Assembly (NCBI GenBank): GCA_036278835.1
Contig: DASUKH010000308.1
Coordinates: 1 to 23,964, forward strand
Reading direction: 5' to 3'
DNA length: 23,964 bases
Origin: DATARH01 sp036278835
GTDB taxonomy: Bacteria > Pseudomonadota > Alphaproteobacteria > ATCC43930 > CGMCC-115725
The notes below the pieces were generated by a model, which saw only the letters and a program-made list of their open reading frames with translations, was not told the DNA's origin and searched no databases. Below are positions 22,855 to 23,964 of the stretch, piece after piece. The stretch's first letter is position 1, and each line of letters opens with the position of its first letter. The position numbers were made by a program, and so were the translations under genes.

Positions 22855-23964
22855 ATGACATCGATGACCGATCTCCGCGAACGGCGGATGGCGCCGGCGC
22901 TTGGCCTTGTTGAGCGGTATCTGAGCGTCTGGGTGGCGCTGTGCATCGTTGCCGGCATCGTACTCGGCCGGCTGTTTCCGCCGCCCTTCCACACGCTCGG
23001 CCGCCTCACCATCGCCCAGGTTAACATCCCGGTGGCGGTGCTGATCTGGCTGATGATCGTGCCGATGCTGCTCCGGGTCGATTTCACGGCTCTGCGACAG
23101 GTCGCGGGCCAGTGGCGCGGCATCGCGGTGACGGTCGGCGTCAACTGGCTGGTCAAGCCGTTCAGCATGGCGGCGCTCGGCTGGCTCTTTATCGGCTGGC
23201 TGTTTCGGCCCTGGCTGCCGGCCGGGCAGATCGACAGCTACATCGCCGGCCTGATCCTGCTCGCGGCGGCGCCATGCACGGCGATGGTGTTCGTCTGGTC
23301 GAACCTGACCGATGGCGATGCGAACTTCACGCTGACGCAGGTGGCGCTCAACGACACGATCATGGTCTTCGCCTTTGCCCCGATCGTCGGGTTGCTGCTC
23401 GGCCTGTCGGCGATATCGGTTCCCTGGCAGACACTGTTTCTTTCGGTGGCGCTTTACATCGTCGTACCGGTTGTCGCGGCGCAGCTGTGGCGGCGCGCGT
23501 TGCTGAGCAGCGGCGGAGCGGCCGGTTTGGCGGCTGTGTTGCATAGATTGCAGCCGGTTTCGCTCGTCGCCCTCCTGCTGACTCTCGTCTTGCTGTTCGG
23601 TTTTCAGGGCGAACAGATCGTGCGCCAGCCGCTGGTCATCGTGCTGCTGGCGGTGCCGATTATTGTGCAGGTCTATCTCAATGCCGGCTTGGCCTATTGG
23701 CTCAATCGCAGCCTCGGGGTGCCGCACAACATCGCCTGCCCGTCGGCACTGATCGGCGCATCGAATTTTTTCGAGCTGGCGGTCGCCGCGGCAATCGCGC
23801 TGTTCGGCTTCAGCTCGGGGGCGGCGCTGGCGACCGTGGTTGGCGTGCTGGTCGAGGTGCCTGTAATGCTTTCGGTCGTGCGTCTCGTCCTGCGCACCCG
23901 CGGCTGGTACGGCCGCCGCGATCCGGCGATTACCGGCGCAATTGGCGAGGCAAAGCAGGAGATT
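22855..23964 (+). CDS. acr3: arsenite efflux pump Acr3, 3' end beyond window
   Basis: The frame is open from the ATG at 22855 (4 bases after the arsM stop) to the window edge: 370 codons with no stop. Acr3 proteins are usually about 350-400 residues with ten membrane helices, so little is missing. The chain is a series of hydrophobic helices. The arsenite-binding cysteine region reads LLAAAPCTAMVFVWSNLTDG (C141), and the conserved glutamate is in GVLVEVPVML (E334); SNFFELAVAAAIALFG precedes it. It exports arsenite from the cytoplasm, driven by the membrane potential or proton gradient. A second ATG at 22864 is possible. Whether an arsC reductase follows cannot be seen. Confidence 0.93.
   Translation, partial: MTSMTDLRERRMAPALGLVERYLSVWVALCIVAGIVLGRLFPPPFHTLGRLTIAQVNIPVAVLIWLMIVPMLLRVDFTALRQVAGQWRGIAVTVGVNWLVKPFSMAALGWLFIGWLFRPWLPAGQIDSYIAGLILLAAAPCTAMVFVWSNLTDGDANFTLTQVALNDTIMVFAFAPIVGLLLGLSAISVPWQTLFLSVALYIVVPVVAAQLWRRALLSSGGAAGLAAVLHRLQPVSLVALLLTLVLLFGFQGEQIVRQPLVIVLLAVPIIVQVYLNAGLAYWLNRSLGVPHNIACPSALIGASNFFELAVAAAIALFGFSSGAALATVVGVLVEVPVMLSVVRLVLRTRGWYGRRDPAITGAIGEAKQEI

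Overview
The window is GC-rich (roughly two thirds G+C by eye), densely coded DNA that reads as an alphaproteobacterial chromosome. The main pointers are a ChpT-type histidine phosphotransferase, a DUF2794 protein, a YfgM-like/BamB/Der gene order, and short palindromic repeats of kinds common in alphaproteobacteria. A Rhodospirillales-like host is plausible but cannot be fixed from sequence alone. I see no rRNA, tRNA, CRISPR array, transposase or integrase.

Layout. (1) 1-1072: the 3' part of a secreted RTX-like calcium-binding protein. (2) 1157-4716: a two-gene operon, acetate kinase then phosphoketolase, which together split sugar phosphates into acetate plus ATP. (3) 4742-6076 (minus): an orphan Rieske oxygenase, divergent from a SAM methyltransferase (6228-7013). 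(4) 7046-8486: cobA (siroheme/cobalamin methylase) followed closely by a ChpT-like phosphotransferase, convergent with a DUF2794 gene. (5) 9081-12535: YfgM-like TPR membrane protein, BamB and the ribosome-assembly GTPase Der; an inverted repeat pair lies between bamB and der. (6) 12539-14578 (minus): an M3 peptidyl-dipeptidase, divergent from a PuuE-like polysaccharide deacetylase homologue (14710-15579). (7) 15742-17675 (minus): an alpha/beta hydrolase and YgfZ. (8) 17804-20420: moaA, nadK and a nitroreductase-family gene with overlapping ends, closed by a strong hairpin terminator. (9) 20505-20576 (minus): a possible 23-codon micro-gene. (10) 20810-21580: an alpha/beta hydrolase. (11) 21665-23964: an arsenic cluster, arsR-arsM-acr3, with acr3 running off the window edge.

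Most of the window is housekeeping and ordinary metabolism. The least explained element is the micro-gene at 20505-20576. It has a Shine-Dalgarno tract complementary to about 16 nt of the 16S rRNA 3' end, a plausible promoter, and a terminator shared with the opposing operon. The ars cluster is the clearest functional module: a regulator, a detoxifying methylase and an efflux pump, with a promoter overlapped by repeated TCGAA boxes. Several repeat hairpins between genes are also worth recording; one inverted pair has stems that differ by compensated base changes.
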